DNA of 64,000 bases from an uncultured Hyphomicrobiales bacterium (GCA_903842455.1 CAIMLX010000254.1:1-64000), one strand, 5' to 3'. Counted from the first letter of the stretch, positions 45,165 through 53,613 are shown. Notes: generated from the letters alone by a model not told the origin. Program-made: numbers and translations.

Positions 45165-46396
45165 CAGAACAGCTCCAGCTGCTTGCTCACCACCTTGGCC
45201 CGGAGCCCCGCATCGTCCGTCAGCCCGCCGGGCGTCCAGTCAGCCGCCTCGATGAACGGCCGGACCTTGCCGATCGACCCCGCCATCGCCGCCACATCGG
45301 CCAATGTCAGCCGGTGATGCCGCCGCGCCGCGAGAATCCGGTCCACCACCCGCACCCCCAGCCCCGGCACCCGCAGCAGCATCTCCCGCGGCGCCCGGTT
45401 CACATCCATCGGGAAGGTCCCGCGATTGCCCAGCGCCCAGGCGAGCTTCGGATCGACCTTGAGATCGAGCAACCCGTCGGTCCCGCCCGAAACGATCTCC
45501 TCCACCCCGAAGCCATAGAACCGCATCAGCCAGTCGGCCTGGTACAGCCGGTGCTCCCGCAGCAGCGGCGGCGGCGCCAGCGGCAGTCGCGAACTCGAGT
45601 CCGGAATGGGCGAGAAGGCCGAGTAATAGACCCGCTTCAGCCCGTATCCCGAATAGAGCGACGCCGAGCGCCTGAGGATCACTGCATCGTCCGCCCGGTC
45701 GGCCCCGATGATCATCTGCGTCGATTGTCCGGCCGGCGCCAGCTTCGTCGGCTTCCTCTTGCCCGCCACCTTCCCGTCGGGCCGGCTTTCCTCGCGCTTG
45801 CCCTCGATATGCGCCATGGCGGTGCGGATGGCGCTTGGGTTCTTCTCGGGCGCCAGCGCTTCGAGGCTTACGTCCGTCGGCAGCTCGATATTGGTCGACA
45901 GCCGGTCCGCCCACAGCCCCGCCTCGGCCAGCAGCTCCGGCGCCGCATTCGGAATGACCTTCAGATGGATATAGCCGCCGAACTCGTGCGTCTCGCGCAG
46001 CGTCCGCGCCACCCGCACCATCTCTTCCATCGTGTAGTCGGGCGACCGGATGATCCCCGACGACAGGAACAACCCCTCGATGTAGTTGCGTTTGTAGAAG
46101 TCGAGCGTCAGCTTGACGACTTCCTCGACGCTGAACCGCGCCCGCTGCACGTTCGAACTCGACCGATTTACACAGTAGATGCAGTCATATACGCAGAAAT
46201 TCGTCAGCAGTACTTTCAGCAGGCTGATGCACCGTCCGTCCGGCGCATAGGAGTGGCAGATGCCGCTGCCTTCGGTCGACCCGATGCCGCCGGTGCGCGA
46301 GCTGTCCCGCTTCACCGTCCCGCTCGAAGCGCACGACGCATCGTACTTCGCCGCATCCGACAGGATCGCAAGTTTCCGGCTGAGACTGAGCTGCAC
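45164..46396 (-). CDS. Putative DNA modification/repair radical SAM protein (TIGR03916 type)
   Basis: A 410-residue radical SAM protein of the group consistently linked to UdgX/DUF4130 genes. The cluster motif is C68-x3-C72-x2-C75 in NFCVYDCIYC; KYDASCASSG at the N-terminus is family-typical. The C-terminal VPGLGVRVVDRILAARRHHRLTLADV is a helix-hairpin-helix, implying DNA binding. Start is GTG at 46396, with an SOS box seven bases upstream. The reaction is unknown; a damaged or modified base is the presumed target. Confidence 0.9.
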   Translation of the reverse strand: MQLSLSRKLAILSDAAKYDASCASSGTVKRDSSRTGGIGSTEGSGICHSYAPDGRCISLLKVLLTNFCVYDCIYCVNRSSSNVQRARFSVEEVVKLTLDFYKRNYIEGLFLSSGIIRSPDYTMEEMVRVARTLRETHEFGGYIHLKVIPNAAPELLAEAGLWADRLSTNIELPTDVSLEALAPEKNPSAIRTAMAHIEGKREESRPDGKVAGKRKPTKLAPAGQSTQMIIGADRADDAVILRRSASLYSGYGLKRVYYSAFSPIPDSSSRLPLAPPPLLREHRLYQADWLMRFYGFGVEEIVSGGTDGLLDLKVDPKLAWALGNRGTFPMDVNRAPREMLLRVPGLGVRVVDRILAARRHHRLTLADVAAMAGSIGKVRPFIEAADWTPGGLTDDAGLRAKVVSKQLELF

Positions 46397-46402
46397 TACA
46401 CT

Positions 46403-46417
46403 GTTCCCGTTTTGTTC
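46403..46417. promoter_or_regulatory. LexA (SOS) box, GTTC-N7-GTTC
   Basis: GTTCCCGTTTTGTTC is an exact match to the alphaproteobacterial LexA consensus (direct repeat GTTC-N7-GTTC). It lies immediately upstream of the radical SAM gene start and predicts damage-inducible expression of the radical SAM-UdgX operon. Confidence 0.8.
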
Positions 46418-46552
46418 AGACGTTACCTATCGCCGCTCGCACTGCTGCGCCAACCTCAAATGACACACCGCCGCCAATCGTGATCGCTTGACGCCCCTTC
46501 GAAGCCCAGAGATCGAACACGAGCACTGCGCTGCCGGGCGTGCCGCTGTTCT

Positions 46553-46565
46553 TGAACATTGTTCA
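46553..46565. promoter_or_regulatory. Perfect 13-base palindrome upstream of the VOC gene
   Basis: TGAACA-T-TGTTCA, 89 bases before the ATG of the ring-cleavage-type VOC gene. Probably the operator of an unlinked regulator (MarR or HxlR type would fit). The spacing differs from the LexA box. Confidence 0.45.
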
Positions 46566-46654
46566 CCTATGCCGAACGATCCGTCAGCCCTGCGCCTCTA
46601 TCGTCCGCGCGCATTCGCCCCTATCTGACTGTCACCAGATCAAAGGAGGCACGC

Positions 46655-47605
46655 ATGGCTCTCGAACTCGGTGGCATCCACCACCTCACAGCCATCACTG
46701 CGCAGGCCGCGAAGAACGTCGATTTCTACACCCGCGTCCTCGGCATGCGGCTGATCAAGAGGACCGTGAACCAGGACGACGTCTCGGCCTATCACCTGTT
46801 CTACGGCGACGGTATCGCCTCGCCCGGCGCCGACCTCACCTTCTTCGATTGGCCGGCCGCCCCCAACAAGCGCGGCAATCACGAAGTCGGCCGCACCGGC
46901 CTCCGCGTCCGCTCCGAGGACAATCTCGTCTGGTGGAAGCAGCATCTCGCCGCCCACGACATCGCCTCGGGCAACATCAAGGAACGCGCTGGCCACCTCT
47001 CCCTCGATTTCGAGGATCCCGAAGGCCAGCGCTTCCGCCTCGTCGCCGATCCGAACGCCGGCGAGTCGCACCCGTGGGAGAAAAGCCCGATCCCCGCCGA
47101 GCACCAGATCCTCGGCCTCGGCCCCATCACCATGTCGGTGCCCGATCTCGCCCGCACCGCCACCGTGCTGACCAGCGTGATGAACATGCGCGAAGTCCGC
47201 ACCTACCCGGCGCGCGAAAAGCACGGCGAAATCCACGTCTTCGAGATGGGTCCCGGCGGCGCCGCGGCCGAACTCCATGTCGAGGTGAACGCGTCCCTGC
47301 CGCAGGCCCGCCAGGGCGCCGGTGGCGTGCACCACGTCGCCTTCCGCACCCCCGATCCCGATGAGTTCGCCCAGTGGGTCCGCCGCGCCACGGCCGCTGG
47401 CCTCCGCACCTCCGGTGAAGTCGAGCGCTACTACTTCAAGTCGCTCTACTTCCGCGAGCCCAATGGCATCCTGTTCGAAATCGCTACCGACGGCCCCGGC
47501 TTCACCGCCGACGAGCCTCTCGAAACCCTCGGCGAACGCCTCGCCCTCCCACCCTTCCTCGAACCCCGCCGCGCCGAAATCGAAGCCGGCCTGAAGCCGC
47601 TCTGA
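46655..47605 (+). CDS. Ring-cleaving dioxygenase-like VOC protein (MhqO/MhqA type)
   Basis: A 316-residue protein with two tandem VOC modules. The first opens [28 protein letters not shown] and the second has [30 protein letters not shown] contains the Glu ligand, giving a likely 2-His-1-Glu iron site. The pattern matches the hydroquinone/catechol-type MhqO family found in quinone-stress responses. AAAGGAGG lies just upstream of the ATG at 46655; the open frame to 46559 is not needed. Monocistronic, followed by a hairpin at 47614. Confidence 0.88.
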   Translation: MALELGGIHHLTAITAQAAKNVDFYTRVLGMRLIKRTVNQDDVSAYHLFYGDGIASPGADLTFFDWPAAPNKRGNHEVGRTGLRVRSEDNLVWWKQHLAAHDIASGNIKERAGHLSLDFEDPEGQRFRLVADPNAGESHPWEKSPIPAEHQILGLGPITMSVPDLARTATVLTSVMNMREVRTYPAREKHGEIHVFEMGPGGAAAELHVEVNASLPQARQGAGGVHHVAFRTPDPDEFAQWVRRATAAGLRTSGEVERYYFKSLYFREPNGILFEIATDGPGFTADEPLETLGERLALPPFLEPRRAEIEAGLKPL

Positions 47606-47613
47606 TTCACGCA

Positions 47614-47645
47614 TCCAGCGGCGGGGCAAGAGCCCTGCCGCTGGA
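47614..47645. terminator. Strong hairpin without T-run
   Basis: A 14-base arm TCCAGCGGCGGGGC pairs with GCCCTGCCGCTGGA around loop AAGA, with one G-T wobble. It begins nine bases after the VOC stop. No U-tract follows, so it may stabilise the 3' end or terminate with a factor. Confidence 0.5.
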
Positions 47646-47709
47646 CGCGCGGCCTACTGGCCGATAAAGCTCTGGCATCATCGACTTCAAGTCGACGTCA
47701 GGGGTTTTC

Positions 47710-48876
47710 GTGCATTCGAGCTTGCAGGCCAGTTGGCCAGCCGCGCCTGCAATGAAATACGCAGCTTCGCGTTCGACGTGGCTGCTGCTGGCCGCTATGG
47801 TCGTGCTTGCCACGACACTTCGTTACGTAGTTTTTGCCATTGCCACCCAGCAGTTAGACCCCGCGGCTCTTGTTGGGCAGTTGTGTCGCTGGGATTGCGG
47901 CTGGTATCGCAACGTGGCCGAAGGGTACCAACAGGGCCTGCCCTCGAACCGAACCGGGACAGCCGACTGGGCATTCTTTCCGCTCTACCCGATGATCGCC
48001 GGAACGCTCTCCCGCGTCAGCGGACTGTCGTGGCCATTGGCGGGCTACCTCGCGTCGAACATCTGCGGCCTTGTTGCCGCCGGCATCGCCCGTCCGCTGT
48101 TTGACAGCAACCGGCATGCCTATTGGCTGTTCTCGTTCGGGTTACTCCTCGGCCCATTCTCACTCCTGTTTTCGCTGGCGTACTCTGAGAGCCTCTTCAT
48201 TCTCCTGACCCTCGCTGGAATGGTGGCGCTTCGCCGCTCCAGCTTTGTTTCTGCGGGAGTTGTTGGAGCGATGCTCTCCGCCACCCGCGTCACCGGCGTG
48301 CTCTTCGGACTGGCAATCGCGGTGCAGGCGCTGGCCGACCGTCTGGTGGTCGATCGGTCCTGGCGGAGCGTCGCCTCAGTTCTTACCGACACGCGCCTCC
48401 TGCTGGCGTTGGGCATGGCGCCCTTGGGATTGATCGCTTATGCGGTGTTTCTTCGCTTCTGGATGGGGGATGGACTCGCCTTCATGCATGTCCAGATCGG
48501 CTGGAATCGTGAATTTGACAACCCTCTAGTCCAGCTTTGGAATGGCGCTCAGGAGGGGTTTCCGTTCCACCTACGGTGGACCGAGCAAACCAGCTTTGTT
48601 TGGGCTGCCCTTGGTGGCTTCGTGCTCATTGCCGTGCTCGTGGCAAAGAAGCGCTACGCTGAAGCGGTCTTCTGCCTTGCAGCCCTGTGCATTTCCCTGA
48701 GCGCGGGACTCGCCTCGACGCTTCGCTTTGTGGCCGGTTTGGCCCCACTAGGGGTCGTGCTGGCAGAGGTTTTGGCCAGCAGACGCTGGCTGACGTATGT
48801 TGCCTACCCTGTCGGCCTGGCGCTTGGACTGCTCGGTTTTGCTGGTTGGATCACCGGCAATCACGTGATGGTCTAG
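47710..48876 (+). CDS. PIG-V-like membrane glycosyltransferase (mannosyltransferase family)
   Basis: A 388-residue polytopic membrane protein with roughly nine hydrophobic segments. The first periplasmic loop contains RWDCGWYRNVAEGY, the W-D-x3-Y motif of PIG-V-type polyprenyl-dependent mannosyltransferases, followed by WAFFPLYPMIAGTL. Start GTG at 47710 has AGGGG five bases upstream; ATG at 47752 is an alternative. Base composition and codon use (more T- and A-ending codons) are visibly unlike neighbouring genes, suggesting recent acquisition. It probably adds a sugar to a lipid or envelope glycan, with the next gene as partner. Confidence 0.8.
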   Translation: MHSSLQASWPAAPAMKYAASRSTWLLLAAMVVLATTLRYVVFAIATQQLDPAALVGQLCRWDCGWYRNVAEGYQQGLPSNRTGTADWAFFPLYPMIAGTLSRVSGLSWPLAGYLASNICGLVAAGIARPLFDSNRHAYWLFSFGLLLGPFSLLFSLAYSESLFILLTLAGMVALRRSSFVSAGVVGAMLSATRVTGVLFGLAIAVQALADRLVVDRSWRSVASVLTDTRLLLALGMAPLGLIAYAVFLRFWMGDGLAFMHVQIGWNREFDNPLVQLWNGAQEGFPFHLRWTEQTSFVWAALGGFVLIAVLVAKKRYAEAVFCLAALCISLSAGLASTLRFVAGLAPLGVVLAEVLASRRWLTYVAYPVGLALGLLGFAGWITGNHVMV

Positions 48877-48877
48877 A

Positions 48878-49477
48878 ATGTCAGCGCGATCGTTTGCACT
48901 CGTCGTCTTGATGGCCTTGGGAGAGGCGGGGCTGCTGGCTTTTGCCGCCTCAGCCGATGTTTCACCTCAGTACCGCGCTTACTATATCGATCGCACGACC
49001 GGTTGCCTGCCACGCCAGGTCTCAGGAGAGTATGTACTCGGCACCAGGCTGCTTCTCGCTGAGGATCAGCCCCAACGAGCGTTCGACAACATTGGTATCT
49101 GCGGCTTCGCCCACTCCGAACCGGGCGGCGCGTGGCTGCGCGGCCCGGAAGCGCGGCTTCGCTTTGCGCTTGGGCCCGCGTCAGTTGCCGATCTGGTTTT
49201 CGAAATGGAGGCACGTGGCGCTATCGACAGGACCTTGAAGCGACAGCAGGCAAGTGTATCCGTCAACGGTACAGTGGTAGGAATGTTCGACTACCCCGAT
49301 GGGGAGTTTCGCACCCAGATGTTGACGATACCCGCACGGATGCTTGAGAGCGGGGGATTGGTCGATATCGACCTAACGATGATAGATACTCGACCGGCCG
49401 ATACTCTGAAGGGCAAGAGCGATTCCCGCCGGTTCTCGCTGTTTGTGAAGTCAGTGAGGCTGGCACCTCTGCAATAG
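48878..49477 (+). CDS. Hypothetical secreted protein downstream of the PIG-V-like gene
   Basis: A 199-residue protein that I do not recognise. An N-terminal hydrophobic segment (FALVVLMALGEAGLLAFAA) acts as a signal peptide or anchor. The remainder is beta-rich with two cysteines (GCLPRQ and GICGF) that could form a disulfide. It starts one base after the PIG-V-like stop and shares its less GC-rich composition, so the two genes probably moved and function together. A carbohydrate-binding or accessory role on the periplasmic side is plausible only by context. Confidence 0.72.
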   Translation: MSARSFALVVLMALGEAGLLAFAASADVSPQYRAYYIDRTTGCLPRQVSGEYVLGTRLLLAEDQPQRAFDNIGICGFAHSEPGGAWLRGPEARLRFALGPASVADLVFEMEARGAIDRTLKRQQASVSVNGTVVGMFDYPDGEFRTQMLTIPARMLESGGLVDIDLTMIDTRPADTLKGKSDSRRFSLFVKSVRLAPLQ

Positions 49478-49480
49478 TGC

Positions 49481-49513
49481 GAGCGCGGCCCCGTCAGCAT
49501 GGGGACCGCGCTC
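49481..49513. terminator. Strong hairpin between convergent genes
   Basis: GAGCGCGGCCCC and GGGG(A)CCGCGCTC pair over 12 bp with one bulged A and loop GTCAGCAT, directly after the secreted-protein gene. No T-run follows on the plus strand. Probably a transcription barrier for both directions. Confidence 0.5.
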
Positions 49514-49548
49514 TAGGCGCTACGGGGGGCTTGCAGCGCTGTTCTATT

Positions 49549-51780
49549 CTAGTTGACGGGAACCGCCTCTGGTGCGGGGAGAGCCTCGGGCGCGGGAACC
49601 GCCTCAGGTACTGGAGCCGCCTCCGGTACCTGCACCGCGTCGGGCTCCGGAACCACCGCCGGCACCGGCGCCACTTCGGTCTCCTCGATCGGAGTAGCCG
49701 GAACGACGTTGGGCCGCAGCACTGCCGCCATGTCGATCAGGCCCATGAACTCCGCCCGGTAGCCGGCCTCGTCCTCGCCGCGGGCGCCCTGAGCCAGCTT
49801 GCGGATATCGGCCCAGGCCATGTCACCGTAGACCGAACCCTTGAGCTTCTGCCCGAAGGCTGCCACTGCGGCCGCCCAGCGATCGTCGGCACTGGCCGCT
49901 TCGAGACTGTCGACCGCGAGGTCCTTGCCGATCGGCACTTCGATCAGCTTCGAGGTGTCCGAATCCGGCTCCTTGTAACGCAGCTTGAGGAAGCCGAACT
50001 CCGTCGCTGCAGCAGCATCCGGCGTCGCCGCCGCATCGGTTTCATAGCGCAGCGGATCGTTCAGCTCCGCCCCCGAGCCGACGGGCGTGATCTCGTAGAG
50101 TGCAGTCACCGTGGTGCCCGCCCCGACATCGCCGGCATCGACCTTGTCGTTGTTGAAATCCTCGCGGTTCAGCGCCCGGGTCTCGTAGCCGATCAGCCGG
50201 TACTCACTGACCACGGCCGGGTTGAATTCCACCTGGATCTTCACATCCTTGGCGATGGTGTCGAGCGTGCCGCCGGCATCGGCGACCAGCACCTTCTGGG
50301 CTTCCTTGAAGCTGTCGATGTAGCTGGCATTGCCATTACCGTTCTGGGCCAGCGCCTGCATCGTATCGTCGCCTAGATTGCCCGAGCCAAAGCCCAGCAC
50401 CGACAGGAACACCCCGCCGTCGCGCTTGTTTTTGATGTAGGTCTTGAGGTCCTCGGGGTCGTCGATGCCGACATTGAAGTCGCCATCGGTCGCGAGGATC
50501 ACCCGGTTCACCCCACCCTGCACCTTGTGCTGTTCGGCCAGCTGGTAGGCAAGTTCGATCCCCGCCGCACCAGCCGTCGACCCGCCGGCCGACAGGTTGT
50601 CGAGCGCCGACAGGATCTTCGTCTTGTCCGATCCCTTGGTCGGCTCCAGCACCACCCCGGCCGAGCCGGCATAGGCGACTATCGACACCGTGTCGTTCTC
50701 GCCCAGTTGGTCGACCAGCAGCCCGAAGGCGCGCTTCAGCAGCGGCAGCTTGTCAGGCTGGTCCATCGAGCCCGACGTATCGAGCAGGAACACCAGGTTC
50801 GAGGCCGTGTCCTCGGTCACCGGCGGCACATAGCCCTTGATGCCGATCTGCACGAGCTGCGTCTTGTCGTTCCACGGCGTCGGATACACCGAAACCGTCG
50901 GCTTGAACGGCGTCGCGGCATCGGTCGCGGCCGGATAGTCGTAGCTGAAATAGTTGACCAGTTCCTCGATCCGTACCGCATCGGGCTCCGGCACCCAGCC
51001 CTCGTTCAGCGCCCGGCGGACATACGAATATGCGGCCGTATCGACATCGATAGAGAAGGTCGAAACCGGCTCGTTCTTGACGATTTTCACCGGGCTCTCG
51101 GTGAACTTCGCAAACGCGTCGCCCGACGGATCGGTCGGCGCCACCATCATCGGCTCGGCGAACGACTCGGTCAGTGGCTGTACCCCGGCCGACATCTGCG
51201 GCTGCGCGCCACCCGGCTGCGCCAGCGTCCGCATCACCGGCTTCGCCACTTCGCCCAACGGAGCAGCTTCCGGCGCGGGCGCCATAACCGCCATGTCAGC
51301 CTCACCCTCCTCCACCGGAGGATTGGCTTCCGCACGATCATCCAGCCTGATCTCGAGATCAGCAGTCGGCGTCTCCATCGCGGCAGTGCCGTTGGCCGGG
51401 GCCTCGACCTTCTGCTCTGCTTCGCCCCCCAGCGGCACCGGGTCGGCCGTCGTCGTCACCGTCACCGGCGGCACGCCGACCGGCGTGATCGCGGTGGAGG
51501 TGTAGAGCTGGTAGCCCAGCGGCAGCAGCAGCAGCGCCACCGCGGCGGTGCCCAGCCCGTAGGTGAGACGGTTGTCCATCACGAAGTTCCTTCTCGCATT
51601 GGCGAACATGGAACTGAGACGGCTGATGGTCGAACTTCCTTGGGTGGCACTCTTCTGCTCGGCATCGAATGCCAGCATCGCCGCGTCGAGCGCCTGGTTG
51701 CGCCGCGCCGCGTTGGGCGCAGGCGGGTTCAGCCCCTGGAGGGCAGCGAGCTTGTGGTCGAAATCGTCGTGGTTGCTCAT
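49549..51780 (-). CDS. Membrane-anchored von Willebrand factor A domain protein (YfbK/DUF3520-like), coupled to an ECF sigma factor
   Basis: A 743-residue protein. Residues 1-70 are cytoplasmic and charged; one membrane segment (YGLGTAAVALLLLPLGYQLY) is at about 73-92. A Pro/Ala/Glu-rich linker follows, then a vWF-N domain (VSTFSIDVDTAAYSYVRRAL), a vWA domain with MIDAS motif FLLDTSGSMD near residue 350, and DUF3520. The last 40 residues are a PVPEA-type low-complexity tail. The start overlaps the sigma gene stop (ATGA). The topology of sigma-facing N-terminus, one TM and extracytoplasmic domain resembles an anti-sigma factor, although no zinc motif is seen. The longer open frame to 52194 is a shadow of the sigma gene. 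Confidence 0.85.
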   Translation of the reverse strand: MSNHDDFDHKLAALQGLNPPAPNAARRNQALDAAMLAFDAEQKSATQGSSTISRLSSMFANARRNFVMDNRLTYGLGTAAVALLLLPLGYQLYTSTAITPVGVPPVTVTTTADPVPLGGEAEQKVEAPANGTAAMETPTADLEIRLDDRAEANPPVEEGEADMAVMAPAPEAAPLGEVAKPVMRTLAQPGGAQPQMSAGVQPLTESFAEPMMVAPTDPSGDAFAKFTESPVKIVKNEPVSTFSIDVDTAAYSYVRRALNEGWVPEPDAVRIEELVNYFSYDYPAATDAATPFKPTVSVYPTPWNDKTQLVQIGIKGYVPPVTEDTASNLVFLLDTSGSMDQPDKLPLLKRAFGLLVDQLGENDTVSIVAYAGSAGVVLEPTKGSDKTKILSALDNLSAGGSTAGAAGIELAYQLAEQHKVQGGVNRVILATDGDFNVGIDDPEDLKTYIKNKRDGGVFLSVLGFGSGNLGDDTMQALAQNGNGNASYIDSFKEAQKVLVADAGGTLDTIAKDVKIQVEFNPAVVSEYRLIGYETRALNREDFNNDKVDAGDVGAGTTVTALYEITPVGSGAELNDPLRYETDAAATPDAAAATEFGFLKLRYKEPDSDTSKLIEVPIGKDLAVDSLEAASADDRWAAAVAAFGQKLKGSVYGDMAWADIRKLAQGARGEDEAGYRAEFMGLIDMAAVLRPNVVPATPIEETEVAPVPAVVPEPDAVQVPEAAPVPEAVPAPEALPAPEAVPVN

Positions 51781-52334
51781 AGGAGCCCCCTCAGGGTCTT
51801 TTTTGCCTCGTGGACGTGCCAGGAGACGGTTGCCTCCTTGCACCCCATGATCACGCCGGCTTCGGCGTGGCTCATCCCCTCCGCGTAAACGAGCAGCACC
51901 GCATCCCGTTGCTGGTCGGGAAGTCTGCGCACTGCAGTCCAGAGTTCCTTGGCCGCCGCAGAGTCCTCCTGCTCGGGCAGGAACTCGTCGGGCGCCACTT
52001 CCGCGTAGCGGTCGACATTGCGCCCGCGCCGGCTCCGCGCCCGCTGCATGTCGCGCACCGCATTGAGCGTCACGCGATAGAGCCAGCTGGTGAAAGCCGC
52101 GCGGCCGTCGAAACTCCTGAGGATGCTCGCGAGCTTGACGCACACATCCTGCGCCACGTCCTCGGCATCCGATACCTTGCCGCACCATTTGCACGCGGTG
52201 CGGAAGATGAAATCGTAGTGCCGCTCGACCAGTTGGCCGAAGGCACGCCGATCCCCGCCAACCGCCTTCGCGATCAGCGTCTCGTCGGCCACGCGCGGCG
52301 GCTCGGCCACCTTGGTGTCAATAAACTGCGGCAT
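51777..52334 (-). CDS. ECF-type RNA polymerase sigma factor
   Basis: A 185-residue sigma-70 family protein with region 2 (FGQLVERHYDFIFRTACKWC and DAEDVAQDVCVKL) and region 4 (RRLPDQQRDAVLLVYAEGMS, then HAEAGVIMGCKEATVSWHVHEAKKTL). No N-terminal domain of group 1 or 2 factors is present. Starts at 52334 or 52379 are both possible and neither has a strong ribosome-binding site. It is the first gene of the pair with the vWA protein; the pair is probably autoregulated by the sigma factor. Confidence 0.88.
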   Translation of the reverse strand: MPQFIDTKVAEPPRVADETLIAKAVGGDRRAFGQLVERHYDFIFRTACKWCGKVSDAEDVAQDVCVKLASILRSFDGRAAFTSWLYRVTLNAVRDMQRARSRRGRNVDRYAEVAPDEFLPEQEDSAAAKELWTAVRRLPDQQRDAVLLVYAEGMSHAEAGVIMGCKEATVSWHVHEAKKTLRGLL

Positions 52335-52514
52335 CAGGGCAAAGGACCGTTGCACCAGATTTGAACTCTCGCGCGGCATTCTAACGATGAGACGACGCGT
52401 GTGCTGAAGTCCTTGGGGTGATGCCCCAGCTTTTTTCAATGGCGCGGTCGGGGTCCACGAACCGCGGCAATTCCCACCCTTGCCCGCACTCGCGGCCCGC
52501 GCTACTTCAACCCC

Positions 52515-52721
52515 ATGTCCACAGAGCCCCCGAAACCACCCGACAGCCCCTGGCGCCTCAATACGTCGCGGATCGTCCTGCTCGTCCTCGGCGTGCTGAT
52601 CGTGCTGATCCTCATTTCGTCCCTGATGGGTGGCATGACCAACTACCAGCAGCTCCGGGAAGGCGCGCAGGGGCAGAAGGCCCAGCCGCCCGCCCCCGGC
52701 GACCTGGCCCCGGCCAACTAG
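52515..52721 (+). CDS. Small single-pass membrane protein, hypothetical
   Basis: A 68-residue protein with a Pro-rich cytoplasmic N-terminus (STEPPKPPDSPW), one membrane segment (IVLLVLGVLIVLILISSLMG) and a polar Gln/Pro-rich tail. No known family is recognised. It lies alone, divergent from the sigma factor gene with about 180 bases between starts. The frame has coding-like codon use, but the ribosome-binding site is weak, so it is a moderate call. Confidence 0.55.
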   Translation: MSTEPPKPPDSPWRLNTSRIVLLVLGVLIVLILISSLMGGMTNYQQLREGAQGQKAQPPAPGDLAPAN

Positions 52722-52834
52722 CCTCAGGACTCATCGATCCAGCAACCTGATCGCTACGGCGATACAGGCTGGGCCAAAAATCTTCGCCTTCGTGTTAAAA
52801 ATACTAGACACAGAGTTAGAAATTATCGATATGA

Positions 52835-52854
52835 CGTGCACGAAATTGTACACG
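52835..52854. promoter_or_regulatory. Imperfect palindrome, probable operator of the downstream Xre-type regulator
   Basis: CGTGCAC-GAAATT-GTACACG (6 of 7 pairs) ends 11 bases before the membrane-protein ATG, within an AT-rich promoter zone containing TAGACA and a TATCGAT element. Confidence 0.45.
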
Positions 52855-52865
52855 GAGCGCGTCAC

Positions 52866-53330
52866 ATGTCCTTCCGCGAGAAAACTGCCTGGATCGCCGT
52901 CGTCACCACGCTGGTAGTCTGGGGCTACTATTTTTCCGAGGTCTGGCGTGGCGTCACCGCGCGCGCGCTCGATGGGCAGGCGCTGTGGACACTGTTCCTC
53001 GTGTGCATGGGGATCACCGTCGTGCTGATGCTCGGCCTGAACCTGCTCGCCTCCCGGCGGCGGCTGAAGGATTTTGGCGCCAGCCCCGACGAGCTGGAAA
53101 GGCAGATGGAGGGCAGCGCGGCCCGGATCACCAAGCCGCTGTTCGAGTGGGCGGTGCTCGGCATCTCGGCCTCCGCCCTGCTCTGGGGGCGGGATTTTGC
53201 GGCCGGCTTTCCAGCCGATCCCGTCGGGAGCTTCGCAATCGTCATGGCCAACGCGCTGCTGCTGGCGGCCGTCGCGACCAATGTGCTTGTCGAGATCATC
53301 ATCATCATCCGCTTCCGGGTACTGGGCTGA
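52866..53330 (+). CDS. Hypothetical four-helix membrane protein
   Basis: A 154-residue protein with four membrane segments: TAWIAVVTTLVVWGYYF, LFLVCMGITVVLMLGLNLL, LFEWAVLGISASALLW and FAIVMANALLLAAVATNVLV. A polar loop separates pairs one and two. The start ATG at 52866 has GGAG eight bases upstream; the ATG at 52836 lies in the operator. It overlaps the HTH gene by one base (TGATG). Such membrane-protein plus small Xre pairs are common, but the function is unknown; the regulator may sense the state of this protein. Confidence 0.75.
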   Translation: MSFREKTAWIAVVTTLVVWGYYFSEVWRGVTARALDGQALWTLFLVCMGITVVLMLGLNLLASRRRLKDFGASPDELERQMEGSAARITKPLFEWAVLGISASALLWGRDFAAGFPADPVGSFAIVMANALLLAAVATNVLVEIIIIIRFRVLG

Positions 53331-53557
53331 TGGCCGCGCCGCCGATTTCCAACACCATCCGCCGGCTGCGTTTCGACCATGACGAGATGACCCAGCAGGA
53401 CCTGGCCGATCGCATTGGCATGACCCGGCAGACCATCGCCGCCATCGAGCAGAACAAATACTCGCCGTCGCTGGAAGCAGCGTTCCGCATCGCCGAAGTG
53501 TTCGGCGTGCCCATCGGCGAGGTCTTTCAGTGGAAGGCCGGACCGCCCAAGGGCTGA
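53330..53557 (+). CDS. Small Xre-family helix-turn-helix regulator
   Basis: A 75-residue protein that is almost entirely a lambda-repressor-type HTH: IRRLRFDHDEMTQQDLADRI, then GMTRQTIAAIEQNKYSPSLE and VFGVPIGEVFQW. This is the YozG/DUF-free small Xre class that is usually paired with a DUF2178-like membrane protein. It starts inside the TGATG overlap with the upstream membrane protein. Probably represses its own promoter through the palindrome at 52835. Confidence 0.88.
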   Translation: MAAPPISNTIRRLRFDHDEMTQQDLADRIGMTRQTIAAIEQNKYSPSLEAAFRIAEVFGVPIGEVFQWKAGPPKG

Positions 53558-53613
53558 CGGCCGACCCAACTCAACACCGAAACCGAATCCCGCACCCCTT
53601 GAAGGAGGATGCC

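Noticed and set aside
46553-46565. Second LexA box
   Set aside because: The palindrome has GAAC-N3-GTTC symmetry, not the direct GTTC-N7-GTTC repeat of alphaproteobacterial LexA.
51781-52194. Upstream extension of the vWA gene
   Set aside because: It is the shadow frame of the sigma factor gene; the start in the ATGA overlap fits.
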